The notes under the pieces: generated by a model
Told to the model about the DNA's origin: nothing
Databases searched by the model: none
Seen by the model: only the letters and a program-made list of their open reading frames with translations
Program-made: the position numbers and the translations under genes
Shown here: in pieces, positions 18,942 to 28,465 of the stretch
How positions within the stretch are numbered: the first letter of the stretch is position 1
Layout: every line of letters begins with the position of its first letter
From: an uncultured Lachnospiraceae bacterium
Lineage (GTDB): Bacteria; Bacillota; Clostridia; Lachnospirales; Lachnospiraceae
Assembly: GCA_946620235.1 (NCBI GenBank)
Contig: CAMONC010000008.1
Location: forward strand, 1 to 34,677
Direction of reading: 5' to 3'
Length of the DNA: 34,677 nt

Positions 18942-20309
18942 ATGAAAGAACTCAAACCCATTACCAATAAATTATTGTGGATATTCGCTGTTGGTCAGTT
19001 CGGATGGAGCCTGTTGTCGGGCGTGGTATCAAACTGGATGGTATATTATTACACAGGCAGTCCGGATGCACAGAATCCCAATACAGGCCTGTTCGCATCA
19101 GGCATAACCCAGGAGCCGATACTTTTTAAACTCACTCTTTTCGGACTGGTTCTTGCGGTAGGACGTATATTTGATGCCATTACCGACCCGCTGATAGCAG
19201 GATGGTCCGATCGCAGCAATTATAAGAACGGACGCCGCATACCTTTTATGCGTGCCATGGCTGTGCCGTTTGCACTGTGTACCATAGGTCTGTTCGTTAT
19301 CCCCCAGACCGGGATCGTGGCTGTCAATGATGTACTTCTGTTTGCACTTCTTATCGTGTTCTATCTGTTCATGACGATGTTCTGCACTCCTTACAATGCC
19401 CTGATCGCAGAGCTCGGTGACACCCAGCAGCACAGGATCAACGTTTCCACGTATATTTCATTTACTTTTATCGTCGGTCAGAGCATATCCTTCCTGCTTC
19501 CGAACCTCGCGGGGGCACTTGAGGGTGCGGTGGGACAGAAGGGTTCCATCCGTCTGGCGGTAGCCATTATGGCTTCCATAGCATGTGCAGCCATGCTGAT
19601 TGCCGCGTTCTATATCAATGAGCGCGATTACATCGATTCGAAACCCAGTGAAACGAAACCTTTCAGCTCACTTATCAAGACTTTTTCCAACGGACAGTTC
19701 CGCAGGTTTGTATACAGTGATGTGATCTATTTCTTTGCACTTACCCTGTTTCAGACCGGACTCGCTTTCTATGAGACCAAGCTTATGGAGATCGAGGATA
19801 CCTGGACATTCGTGCTGACCGCCACCATGACGGCCATAAGTGTCTGCCTGTATCCTGTAGTCAATATTCTGGCGAAGAAGATCGGCAAGAAAAATCTGAT
19901 CATTATCGGTTTCTTTTCTTATTGTGTTGTATTTGCGATCACTGCTGCATGCGGAAAAGGACTGCACTGGGGCTTCATAGTGGCTGTCACGGCAGCAGTG
20001 CCGATGGCTATCCTCGGCATACTGCCTCAGGCTTGCGTGGCCGATGTTGCGGAGCTTACACGACTTGAGACCGGTGAGGACAGAAGCGGTATGTTCTTTG
20101 CCGCACGAACATTTGCATTTAAGATGGGCCAGGCACTTGCCATGGTAATCTTCACATCCGTGACGGTATCCCAGACCACAGGCAGCTACAGGGCAACTGC
20201 AATCATCGCCTTTGTTACCTGTCTCATCGGAGCACTTCTGTTCTTTGCATTTAATGAAAAGATGATCCTGGGGCGTATTCGTGAACTCAGAGGAAGCGAC
20301 GAGATCTGA
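18942..20309 (+). CDS. MFS transporter, GPH (glycoside-pentoside-hexuronide):cation symporter type
   Basis: KLLWIFAVGQFGWSLLSGVVSNWMVYYYT, GRIFDAITDPLIAGWSDRSNYKNGRRIPFMR, FCTPYNALIAELG. RBS GAAAGGA before the ATG at 18942. Confidence 0.88.
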   Translation: MKELKPITNKLLWIFAVGQFGWSLLSGVVSNWMVYYYTGSPDAQNPNTGLFASGITQEPILFKLTLFGLVLAVGRIFDAITDPLIAGWSDRSNYKNGRRIPFMRAMAVPFALCTIGLFVIPQTGIVAVNDVLLFALLIVFYLFMTMFCTPYNALIAELGDTQQHRINVSTYISFTFIVGQSISFLLPNLAGALEGAVGQKGSIRLAVAIMASIACAAMLIAAFYINERDYIDSKPSETKPFSSLIKTFSNGQFRRFVYSDVIYFFALTLFQTGLAFYETKLMEIEDTWTFVLTATMTAISVCLYPVVNILAKKIGKKNLIIIGFFSYCVVFAITAACGKGLHWGFIVAVTAAVPMAILGILPQACVADVAELTRLETGEDRSGMFFAARTFAFKMGQALAMVIFTSVTVSQTTGSYRATAIIAFVTCLIGALLFFAFNEKMILGRIRELRGSDEI

Positions 20310-21358
20310 TGCTTAAGAAAACGCACGTTATTAACCGCATACTCATCTTTGCAGCCTGCATGTTTGTGCTGACATCATGCGGTAATGAGGAGATGTCCTA
20401 TACCGATACCGGCATGGCGGCTATCGAGGAACTTGATTATACCGGTGCCCTCGAGGCGTTTGATTCCGCACTGGAGGCCGGTGAGAATGAAAGGCTCATA
20501 CTGCGCGGGCAGGGTATGGTCTATATGGCACAGCTCAGATATGATGAGGCCATAGAGGCATTCATACGTGCTCTGAACTTAAGTACCGGGGTCCCGGAGG
20601 ACCTGGATTACGATATCAATTATTACCTGGCAGCGGCATATTATAAGTCGGGTCGTCTGCCTGAGGCAAAGGAGGTATACGATTCCATACTGGCTCTTCG
20701 TGATGATGAGTATGACGCTTATTATCTCAGGGGGATCGTATTGCTTGAAAGCGGGGATTATGAATCTTCGATCGCAGATTTCCGCAAAGCGATCAGTATC
20801 AACAATAATGACTGTGACATGATCGTGGATGTGTATCAGGTGCTTGCCGCACAGGGATATAAGGAAGCGGGACGGGAGATCATCAGTGAGTGCATAGCAT
20901 CCAAATCGGATATTTCGGACTATGACTATGGACGTTTTGAGTATTATCTGGGCAACTATGATTCAGCCAAAACCTACCTGGAGAATGCTGACAAAGGTGA
21001 CTCGGCTCAGATAACACTGTTTCTTGGACGCACATACGAAGCACTGGGCGATTATAACTACGCCATAAGCCTCTACAATACATATCTGGATAAGAATCAC
21101 AATGCACCGAACATCTATAACCAGATGGGATTGTGCCAGATGAAGATGGAGAGATATTCCGAAGCCCTCAGCTCATTTCAGGCAGGCATGAATACCGAAG
21201 ACAAATCGATCATGCAGACACTCAAGTTCAATGAGGTCGTGGCTTACGAATATATGTATGAGTTCAGGACAGCGGCGAACCTGATGAAGGATTATATAGC
21301 CCTGTATCCGGATGATGCCGCGGCATTGAGGGAGTATGAATTCCTCAAGACGAGATAA
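20309..21358 (+). CDS. Tetratricopeptide-repeat lipoprotein
   Basis: Lipobox LTSCG; repeated TPR-like segments (GALEAFDSALEAGENERLILRGQGMVYMAQLRYDEAIEAFIRAL, NYAISLYNTYLDKN..., SEALSSFQAGM). Confidence 0.87.
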   Translation: MLKKTHVINRILIFAACMFVLTSCGNEEMSYTDTGMAAIEELDYTGALEAFDSALEAGENERLILRGQGMVYMAQLRYDEAIEAFIRALNLSTGVPEDLDYDINYYLAAAYYKSGRLPEAKEVYDSILALRDDEYDAYYLRGIVLLESGDYESSIADFRKAISINNNDCDMIVDVYQVLAAQGYKEAGREIISECIASKSDISDYDYGRFEYYLGNYDSAKTYLENADKGDSAQITLFLGRTYEALGDYNYAISLYNTYLDKNHNAPNIYNQMGLCQMKMERYSEALSSFQAGMNTEDKSIMQTLKFNEVVAYEYMYEFRTAANLMKDYIALYPDDAAALREYEFLKTR

Positions 21359-21413
21359 GATAAAGATCAGGACAGGATCAGATTACGATTTAGACAGTGG
21401 AGGATCATGAGAT

Positions 21414-22355
21414 ATGATCAACAAGTTAACCGACAGGATCAAAAAGACCGGGGCACCCATAGTTGTAGGGCTGGATCCGAACCTTAAATTTGTTCCGGAA
21501 CAGATTAAAAAAGCCGCATACTCAGAGCTCGGTGAAACTCCCGAAGGCGCCGCTGAGGCGGTATGGAGGTTCAACAAAGCCATAGTTGATGCGGTATACG
21601 ATCTGATACCTGCTGTCAAACCGCAGATAGCCATGTATGAGCAGTTCGGCCTGCCCGGCATGGCGGCTTATAAGAAGACCATAGATTACTGTCATGATCG
21701 CGGACTGATCGTCATAGGGGATGTGAAGCGCGGAGATATCGGATCGACATCCGAATCATACGCGATCGCACATCTGGGACATATAAAGATCGGATCGACA
21801 GAACATGCTCTTTTTGACGAGGATTTTGCCACGGTCAACCCCTATCTGGGCAGCGACGGTGTCAAGCCCTTTATAGATGTGTGCCGTGCGGAGCATAAGG
21901 GCATCTTTGTGCTGGTCAAGACATCCAACCCTTCCAGCGGCGAGTTTCAGGACAGGCAGGTCGTTGCGGAAGACGGCAGAACTCGCAGACTGTATGAACT
22001 TGTCGGAGAGCAGGTGGATGCATGGGGTTCCGATCTGATGGGTGACGGATACAGCTATGTGGGTGCCGTAGTGGGGGCCACATATCCCGAGGAGGGACGT
22101 ATCCTGCGGGAGATCATGCCCAAGGCATATATACTCGTGCCCGGTTATGGGGCTCAGGGCGGACGCGGTGCCGATCTGGTCCATTTCTTTGATAAAGACG
22201 GCCTCGGTGCGATAGTCAATTCTTCCAGAGGCATAATAGCCGCATATCAGAATGAAAAATATACATCATACGGTCCCGAAGCACACGCAGATGCATCGCG
22301 TGCCGCAGTGGAAGATATGATAGCCGATATCCGCGGAGCATTGGAAAGCAGATAA
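21414..22355 (+). CDS. pyrF: Orotidine 5'-phosphate decarboxylase (type 2 subfamily)
   Basis: IVVGLDPNLKFVPEQIK, IGDVKRGDIGSTSESYA, FVLVKTSNPSSGEFQD, LVPGYGAQGG, NSSRGI. Confidence 0.95.
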   Translation: MINKLTDRIKKTGAPIVVGLDPNLKFVPEQIKKAAYSELGETPEGAAEAVWRFNKAIVDAVYDLIPAVKPQIAMYEQFGLPGMAAYKKTIDYCHDRGLIVIGDVKRGDIGSTSESYAIAHLGHIKIGSTEHALFDEDFATVNPYLGSDGVKPFIDVCRAEHKGIFVLVKTSNPSSGEFQDRQVVAEDGRTRRLYELVGEQVDAWGSDLMGDGYSYVGAVVGATYPEEGRILREIMPKAYILVPGYGAQGGRGADLVHFFDKDGLGAIVNSSRGIIAAYQNEKYTSYGPEAHADASRAAVEDMIADIRGALESR

Positions 22356-22357
22356 GC

Positions 22358-22654
22358 ATGAAAAAAAGATCATTTAAACAGAATATAGCCCTGATTGGGG
22401 TGATACTTATTGTGATAATGATCCTGGCGACATTGATCACGGCTTTCGCCGATCCGACAGGCAGATACTTCAGAAGCTGTCTGATAGTTACGATAGCCCT
22501 TCCGATCGCATTATGGGTGTTCATGTGGGCATACGGAGCCATGATGCATAAGCACACTCCGGCAAGTTTTGATCTGGGCGGCACTGATAAGCCTCCCGCA
22601 ACAGACATCCCGGAGGATGCAGGGACGGATACTGAAACTGATGAGCAGAAATAA
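22358..22654 (+). CDS. Small membrane protein of unknown function (two predicted TM helices)
   Basis: Starts 3 nt after pyrF. MKKRSFKQNIALIGVILIVIMILATLITAFADPTG...CLIVTIALPIALWVFMWAYGAMM. Confidence 0.7.
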   Translation: MKKRSFKQNIALIGVILIVIMILATLITAFADPTGRYFRSCLIVTIALPIALWVFMWAYGAMMHKHTPASFDLGGTDKPPATDIPEDAGTDTETDEQK

Positions 22655-23777
22655 TGATGATACAAAGAGCCTGACGATACGTAAGTACCGGATCAGGCTC
22701 ATATTGACTGCAGTCGGATTGATTATGACCGGGTTTTATCATCTCACCAAACTGAATGAGGAACTGGCCCGGAATATCTACATGCATTTCATCAGGCCGC
22801 TTCACGACTCGCTGGCAGACCTGTGTGACGGTACGGATACAGCTGTTATTGAAGTGATCATAGCGTGCCTGTGTGTCGTGCTGGCTGTATACCTGATACT
22901 GACCTTGGTTTACATAATTCACCATCTGTTTTCGTTAAGAGATCTTGTCGGCGCTCTTTTGTCGTTAGTGATCACGTTCATCATGACGGCATCCCTTATA
23001 TACGGCGGTTTCTGCATACTCTGGGGATATTATTATTTTGCCCCGGGAGTATCCGAGATATGCGGCATAGTACCAGATCCCGCCGGTGTGCTTCATGAGG
23101 AACTGGTAGCGACGGATGAATATTTTGTGAATCTGGCCAATGAATACAGCGTAAAAGTTTCACGCGATGACGAAGGCGGATTTATTTATTCCGCCGATCC
23201 TTATGAACATTCACAGGTCCTGTATGATGCCGTGTCCGTCGTTTTTCCCGGTTTGGAGGCCCCGGTTCACAAACCCAAAGCAGTGCGTTTTTCACGGATA
23301 ATGAGCTATATGGATTTTACCGGATTCTTTTCCCCGTTTACGGGGGAGGCATGTATCAATGCCGATTCCCCGGAGTGTATGACACCGGCGACCATAGCAC
23401 ATGAGCTGGCACACCAAAGGGGCATAGGCTCTGAAGATGAGGCGAACTTCATCGCCGTGATCACGTGTCTGGAGGACGGAGATCCCGATCAGGTGTATTC
23501 CGCAAGTCTGCTGGCTTTGATACATCTTCAGAATGCTTTGCTTAAGAGTGGAGACAGGGACGAATGGCAGCGGATCAAAGATACATATTCTCCGGGTGTG
23601 CAGGCGGATCTTGACCGGAATTCGGAGTATTGGTCCAAATACAGGGATACTGTTATGTATAAAGCGACAACCGAAACTTATGACGCATTTTTGAGATCAT
23701 ATGATCAGGAACTTGGTCGTGAGACATATGGGGCCTGTGTCGATCTTTTGGTGGCGTATTACAGCAACATATGGTAA
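22641..23777 (+). CDS. DUF3810-like membrane protein with zinc-protease-like HExxH motif
   Basis: Three N-terminal TM segments; GYYYFAPG; CMTPATIAHELAHQRGIGSEDEANFIA. Start MSRNNDD at 22641. Confidence 0.82.
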   Translation: MSRNNDDTKSLTIRKYRIRLILTAVGLIMTGFYHLTKLNEELARNIYMHFIRPLHDSLADLCDGTDTAVIEVIIACLCVVLAVYLILTLVYIIHHLFSLRDLVGALLSLVITFIMTASLIYGGFCILWGYYYFAPGVSEICGIVPDPAGVLHEELVATDEYFVNLANEYSVKVSRDDEGGFIYSADPYEHSQVLYDAVSVVFPGLEAPVHKPKAVRFSRIMSYMDFTGFFSPFTGEACINADSPECMTPATIAHELAHQRGIGSEDEANFIAVITCLEDGDPDQVYSASLLALIHLQNALLKSGDRDEWQRIKDTYSPGVQADLDRNSEYWSKYRDTVMYKATTETYDAFLRSYDQELGRETYGACVDLLVAYYSNIW

Positions 23778-23879
23778 AATAATGGGAGTGCAAAGGGCAC
23801 ATATTGATTTTTTTTGATAAATTATGGTTTTTTCTGAACCTTTTGTGTCTTTGCATGAGTCTTTATTATCAAAGGAAGC

Positions 23880-24398
23880 ATGATTATGGCTACAACATTG
23901 CTTAAGAAGTGGCGCGACATGGCGTATTCGGAGACAGCTAACAAAGGCGATCTCCAACGACTCTGGCAGGATTACTTCCAAAAGGAGAAAGATATATACG
24001 CCGAACTTCTTCAAACACCCGACACGGTAGTGAAGGGCACTGTGAAGGAACTCGCAGAGAAGTACGACACAGACATTTTAACGATGACCGGTTTTCTGGA
24101 TGGCATCAACGATAGCCTTAAGGAGCCGAACCCCATCGAAGAGATGGATGAAGAGACGAAAGTCAACCTGGGTTTCGATCTCGAACTTCTCTACAAGAAC
24201 ATGGTAGCAGCCGACGCTGATTGGTTATACCAGCTGGAACAGTGGAATGACATCTTCGACGAGGAGAAGCGCAAGGCTCTCTACAAGGAGCAGAAGTCAT
24301 CAACCACAGTCCGTAAGGAAGCAAAGATCTATCCCAATGATCCCTGCCCCTGCGGAAGCGGTAAGAAGTACAAAAAGTGTTGCGGCAGGAACGCGTAG
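23880..24398 (+). CDS. SEC-C motif protein
   Basis: C-terminal [22 protein letters not shown]. Start could be 23880 (MIM) or 23886 (MATT). Confidence 0.88.
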   Translation: MIMATTLLKKWRDMAYSETANKGDLQRLWQDYFQKEKDIYAELLQTPDTVVKGTVKELAEKYDTDILTMTGFLDGINDSLKEPNPIEEMDEETKVNLGFDLELLYKNMVAADADWLYQLEQWNDIFDEEKRKALYKEQKSSTTVRKEAKIYPNDPCPCGSGKKYKKCCGRNA

Positions 24399-24428
24399 CA
24401 GACAGTTAAGAAGGGAGAAGATGCACAG

Positions 24429-24989
24429 ATGAAAAAAGTATTATCACTTTTATTAGTAGGTGCAATGGTAATCGGAATCGTTGGATGCGGATCGGCATCA
24501 GGAGAGCTTTTCTCAACAGCAGCAACACGTGAATGGTCAGCAGATGATGCTAATCACGTCTTTATGGATGATGAAGCTATAGCTCTGGCACAGTCGGTAG
24601 CTGCAAACGGTGCTGAAGGTGCCGCAAACATGAGAGCTCAGGCTAAGGCTGCTCTTGATGGTTGCAATGCTCAGAGATCTTCTGCAGGACTCGGATCGAT
24701 GACCTGGAGTGACGGACTTGAGCAGGCTGCCATGGTTCGTGCACAGGAGATAGTTACCACATGGTCACACACCAGACCGAACGGAAGTGACTGGTGGACA
24801 GTAAACTCCAACCTCATGTATGGTGAGAACCTGGCAAAGGGTTACAGCACAGCAGATGCAGCAGTTGCAGCTTGGATGGCATCACCTACACACAAGGCCA
24901 ATGTTATGGACGGCGGATTCAAGACTTGCGGTATCGCAATCTACGAAGTAGGCGGCACATGGTATTGGGCAGAGGAATTCGGTTATTGA
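24429..24989 (+). CDS. CAP-domain (SCP/PR-1-like) lipoprotein
   Basis: Lipobox VGCGS; CNAQRSSAGLGSMTWSDGLEQAAMVRAQEIVTTWSHTRPNGSDWWTV...GENLAKGYSTADAAVAAWMASPTHKANVMDGGFKTCGIAIYEVGGTWYWAEEFG. Confidence 0.92.
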   Translation: MKKVLSLLLVGAMVIGIVGCGSASGELFSTAATREWSADDANHVFMDDEAIALAQSVAANGAEGAANMRAQAKAALDGCNAQRSSAGLGSMTWSDGLEQAAMVRAQEIVTTWSHTRPNGSDWWTVNSNLMYGENLAKGYSTADAAVAAWMASPTHKANVMDGGFKTCGIAIYEVGGTWYWAEEFGY

Positions 24990-25024
24990 TTATCGGTTCC
25001 GGATTTCATACATACTGAATACAG

Positions 25025-25056
25025 GGGATGTGCTATAATTAGCACATCCCTTTTTT
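25025..25056 (+). terminator. Rho-independent terminator for the CAP-protein gene
   Basis: Perfect 11-bp stem GGGATGTGCTA-TAAT-TAGCACATCCC followed by TTTTTT. Confidence 0.93.
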
Positions 25057-25067
25057 ATCTGCAAATG

Positions 25068-25162
25068 ACCCACGGGGACGGAGTCACTGGTTCATTTTAT
25101 AAATGCCCCACGGGGACGGACAGTCACTACATGAACCCGGCGGTTCATGGGTTCATTTTATG
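25068..25162. repeat. REP/RAYT-like intergenic repeat, two partial copies in tandem with an internal hairpin
   Basis: ACCCACGGGGACGGAGTCACTGGTTCATTTTAT and GCCCCACGGGGACGGACAGTCACTACATGAACCCGGCGGTTCATGGGTTCATTTTAT. Hairpin ATGAACC-CGGC-GGTTCAT at 25131-25148. Confidence 0.8.
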
Positions 25163-25191
25163 GGAAAATAAATACCGGGAGCGGACTTGAT

Positions 25192-26085
25192 ATGGCTAAA
25201 GAGAAGAATACCGACAAAAAAGAAGGATCTGAGAAAAAAGAAAAAGTATATAAGGTGCTGGACATTCTTATACCGGTTGTGTGTATAAGCGTGTTTGTTT
25301 TCAGTGGTTTTAATCTGTTTAGGATATACAGATCGTACGCCGAAGCCGATGCCATATACAACGGTCTGGCACTGATGGCCAATCATACTGCCGGGACGCA
25401 GGAGGAGCAGGTGGCCGTAGCGATGGAGGAAGCGGGTTTTCCGTATCTGAATGTGGATCATGAGGGCTTGCTCAAGATCAATCCGGATTATAAGGGATGG
25501 CTGTATTTTCCGTTACTTGATATCAGCTATCCGGTCGTGTACGGTGATGAAGCTCAGTCCTATCTGAATAAGACTTTTGACGGAACACCCTCCAAAAGCG
25601 GTGCCATATATATAGATGCCTGGTCTAATCCGGATCTGAAGGATATGACTACACTGATCTACGGTCATAATATGCGTAACGGTTCCATGTTCGGAAGCCT
25701 GAAGCGCATTCGTAATGAAGAGGGACTTGTTGATCAGGATCCGTATTTCTACTATTACACCCCCACGATAGCCTATAAGTGCCATATATTCGTATACTAT
25801 CTGGAGAATGCGAACGGCATGACCTACAAGTATCCGACTGATAACAGAACCTATGATCAGTATATGGACTATATCCTGGAGAAGAATGAATACGCAGACG
25901 GACCGAATAATGTTGATATAGCTCACCGACCGAGAATACTTTCGCTTTCCACATGCTCCGGCTTCCATTCGGGCAAGAGAACGGTCATTCATGCGGCTAT
26001 AGAGGATTCGTATAAGATCGGGGATAACCTGATCGTTGATGACTCCTTTGGTGATGCTGTCGAAACGGATATAACCCAAAGGTAG
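25192..26085 (+). CDS. Class B-like sortase
   Basis: N-terminal TM; INPDYKGWLYFPLLDISYPVVYG; TTLIYGHNMRNGSMFGSLKR; catalytic LSLSTCSGFHSGKRTVIHA. Start MAKEKN at 25192. Confidence 0.9.
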   Translation: MAKEKNTDKKEGSEKKEKVYKVLDILIPVVCISVFVFSGFNLFRIYRSYAEADAIYNGLALMANHTAGTQEEQVAVAMEEAGFPYLNVDHEGLLKINPDYKGWLYFPLLDISYPVVYGDEAQSYLNKTFDGTPSKSGAIYIDAWSNPDLKDMTTLIYGHNMRNGSMFGSLKRIRNEEGLVDQDPYFYYYTPTIAYKCHIFVYYLENANGMTYKYPTDNRTYDQYMDYILEKNEYADGPNNVDIAHRPRILSLSTCSGFHSGKRTVIHAAIEDSYKIGDNLIVDDSFGDAVETDITQR

Positions 26086-26133
26086 CATCAAACCTGCATC
26101 AGCAACCGGTTTACATAATTCTGGGCAGATTTA

Positions 26134-28347
26134 ATGGATCGGAAGTTTTCCCTTAACAGAACTCAACTCAAACTCATAGCCATTGTTTCAATGGTGATAG
26201 ATCATGTCGCCTGGGGGTTTGTGGATTTCTACTCACCTTTGGGGCAGTTCATGCATGTGCTCGGTCGCTTCACGATCCCGATCATGTGCTTCTTTATAGC
26301 GGAAGGCTTCCGCAGGACTCATGATCTGAGGCAGTACATCTACCGTATGGCCTCTGCGGCCGTATTCACGATCATTCCCTTTTATCTTTTCTTCGGACAC
26401 GAGTACGGATACAGGCAGAACATAATATTTGATTATCTGCTTGGCCTTCTGATGCTGACCGTTCTGGAGAAGACGAAGTGGAGCAGAGCGGCTAAGATAC
26501 TTGCCGTTGCCGTACTTTTCGGCGTATCGGTCACTGTGGGCGGCTGGATCATCACACCTTCAATGTTTATCCTGGTGTTCTATTACGGACGCGATTGGAA
26601 GCAGAAGGTTAAGCTGTTCGTGACAGTCAATGTGGTGACTGTATTAAGCATAGAGACTGCCATATTCCTGAATTCCAGATTTCACTTCATGGAATATGAC
26701 TGGACATGGTGGTCGATGTTGTATCTGCTTGGTTTTATGCTTGCACTTCCGGTTCTTTCTCTGTATAACGGCGAGAAAGGTTCGGACAGACCGGGCAGTA
26801 AGTTCTTCTATATATTCTATCCGGCTCACTTCATTATACTGTGGGCGGTACAGAAACTGACAGTAGGGTATGACAGTTTATACGGACTGTATCTGGGCAT
26901 ACATATCCTGGTGATCGTGGTCATTGTGATCATGCTTGAGGGTGTGCTGAGATCGCAGGCCAGCCGCGGACAGAATGCCGTAGCTATTTTTCTGGTGAGC
27001 GGGGCAGTGTATGTTTGCGGGTTTGTTTTAGAGATACTGGCCTCCTCGGCTGACGGGTATTATCTTGCATGTATCGTTCAGTATTTCGGTGAGTATATCA
27101 TGCTCATATCCATACTGTTGTTCATTTCCGAAGCCTGCAGGGTGTCTACTCCCAGATTTGTATATCTGCTGCATATCGTAGTGTCTCTCGGTTTGATGTA
27201 TGCACTTGTCACCACGCGTGAGACCGGCTTCTTCTATTCATATATCGGGGTTAACAACGAAAATGTGATAGGGCGTCCCGAACTTGTTCATGCCACCGGT
27301 TTCTGGCTTTCACTGACGTTCATGGCGGTCATATGCCTGGAGATAATCATCTTTGCCTGCTTTGTATTCCTCAGAGGCTCGAAGATAGAAAAGAGACGTA
27401 TGATACTCATACTCTGTGCGATGGTGTCGTGCTGGATGCCCATATTGATCACGGCTACGGGAATAACCGGAGGGTTCGAGATCCCGGCGATAGGTATGCT
27501 GGCTGCAGGCGGATTCATGTATGCCAGCCTGTTCAGATACGGAGCTCTGGACTCGGTTGCTCTGGCGAGTGAGAATGCCCTGGAAAAGGCGCATGAAGGT
27601 ATCCTTGTGTTGGATGATATGTATAGAGTCAGCTTTCATAACCGCATAGTGGATGATATCATAGGCGAATTGAGCCACAGCGCGGATCTCAGAGATCATG
27701 AAGTGGTCGGCAGGATCCTGAACGGAGAGATCAATCATATCGATGTGGCGGACAGAGTTTACGAGGTCACTCTGGAAGAACTGAAGAGCGGAAAACTCAC
27801 TCAGGGAACCATGATCTGGTTTCTCGATGTTACGGAACATATACAGAACCTTCGGAATATGCAGGAACTGGCTCATCATGATCCGCTGACGGGATTATAT
27901 AACAGGGGATATTTTAAAAAGATCGTCGATGATGAGGTGGCAGAAGGTCGTCGGGGCTGCTTTCTTATGATGGATATGGATAATTTCAAGATGGTGAACG
28001 ATCGATATGGCCATCAAAGAGGGGACTCAGTACTCATAAATCTGGCCGCCATACTGAATGAGTATCCCGATGATGAACTGTATGCATGCCGTGTGGGCGG
28101 TGATGAGTTCTGTGCGTATATACGCAATAATACCGATAAAGAGTACATAACAACTGTTATAGACAATATCATGAACAGGTTTAATCGCACTTTCCGCTCG
28201 GAAGATGATATCAGATGCACCATCTCGATAGGCGCTGTCATCAATGATGATGCAGATTCTCTTATGGATTGTTCGACCATGTATTCCCATGCAGATAAGA
28301 AGCTGTATGAAGCCAAGGAGTCAGGCAAGAATACTTACAGGATGTAA
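26134..28347 (+). CDS. TraX-like multi-TM domain fused to a 7TM sensor, PAS-like region and GGDEF (diguanylate cyclase) domain
   Basis: N-terminus NRTQLKLIAIVSMVIDHVAWGF...LGRFTIPIMCFFIAEGFRRTHDLRQYIYRM is TraX-like. Middle resembles the histidine-kinase N-terminal 7TM domain. C-terminus HHDPLTGLYNRGYFKK...MDMDNFKMVNDRYGHQRGD...CRVGGDEF. Confidence 0.86.
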   Translation: MDRKFSLNRTQLKLIAIVSMVIDHVAWGFVDFYSPLGQFMHVLGRFTIPIMCFFIAEGFRRTHDLRQYIYRMASAAVFTIIPFYLFFGHEYGYRQNIIFDYLLGLLMLTVLEKTKWSRAAKILAVAVLFGVSVTVGGWIITPSMFILVFYYGRDWKQKVKLFVTVNVVTVLSIETAIFLNSRFHFMEYDWTWWSMLYLLGFMLALPVLSLYNGEKGSDRPGSKFFYIFYPAHFIILWAVQKLTVGYDSLYGLYLGIHILVIVVIVIMLEGVLRSQASRGQNAVAIFLVSGAVYVCGFVLEILASSADGYYLACIVQYFGEYIMLISILLFISEACRVSTPRFVYLLHIVVSLGLMYALVTTRETGFFYSYIGVNNENVIGRPELVHATGFWLSLTFMAVICLEIIIFACFVFLRGSKIEKRRMILILCAMVSCWMPILITATGITGGFEIPAIGMLAAGGFMYASLFRYGALDSVALASENALEKAHEGILVLDDMYRVSFHNRIVDDIIGELSHSADLRDHEVVGRILNGEINHIDVADRVYEVTLEELKSGKLTQGTMIWFLDVTEHIQNLRNMQELAHHDPLTGLYNRGYFKKIVDDEVAEGRRGCFLMMDMDNFKMVNDRYGHQRGDSVLINLAAILNEYPDDELYACRVGGDEFCAYIRNNTDKEYITTVIDNIMNRFNRTFRSEDDIRCTISIGAVINDDADSLMDCSTMYSHADKKLYEAKESGKNTYRM

Positions 28348-28374
28348 ACTGCTGTTAATACGGAAGGCGAGTAT

Positions 28375-28403
28375 TTGCTTTTTTGCATAAATGTATATAT
28401 AAT
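28375..28403 (+). promoter_or_regulatory. Putative promoter of the amino-acid ABC transporter operon
   Basis: TTGCTT (28375-28380), exactly 17 nt, TATAAT (28398-28403); ATG at 28466. Confidence 0.7.
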
Positions 28404-28465
28404 TACCTGTATTGTTGCATATGGCAACACAGATAGCCTCAGGGCTTATTACGGAGGAGAACATT

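Noticed and set aside
28337-28350. CAGTTTACATCC (minus strand) at the end of the GGDEF gene as a ninth motif copy
   Set aside because: Two mismatches in the 10-mer core (GTTTACATCC against GTTTACATAA), so not counted.
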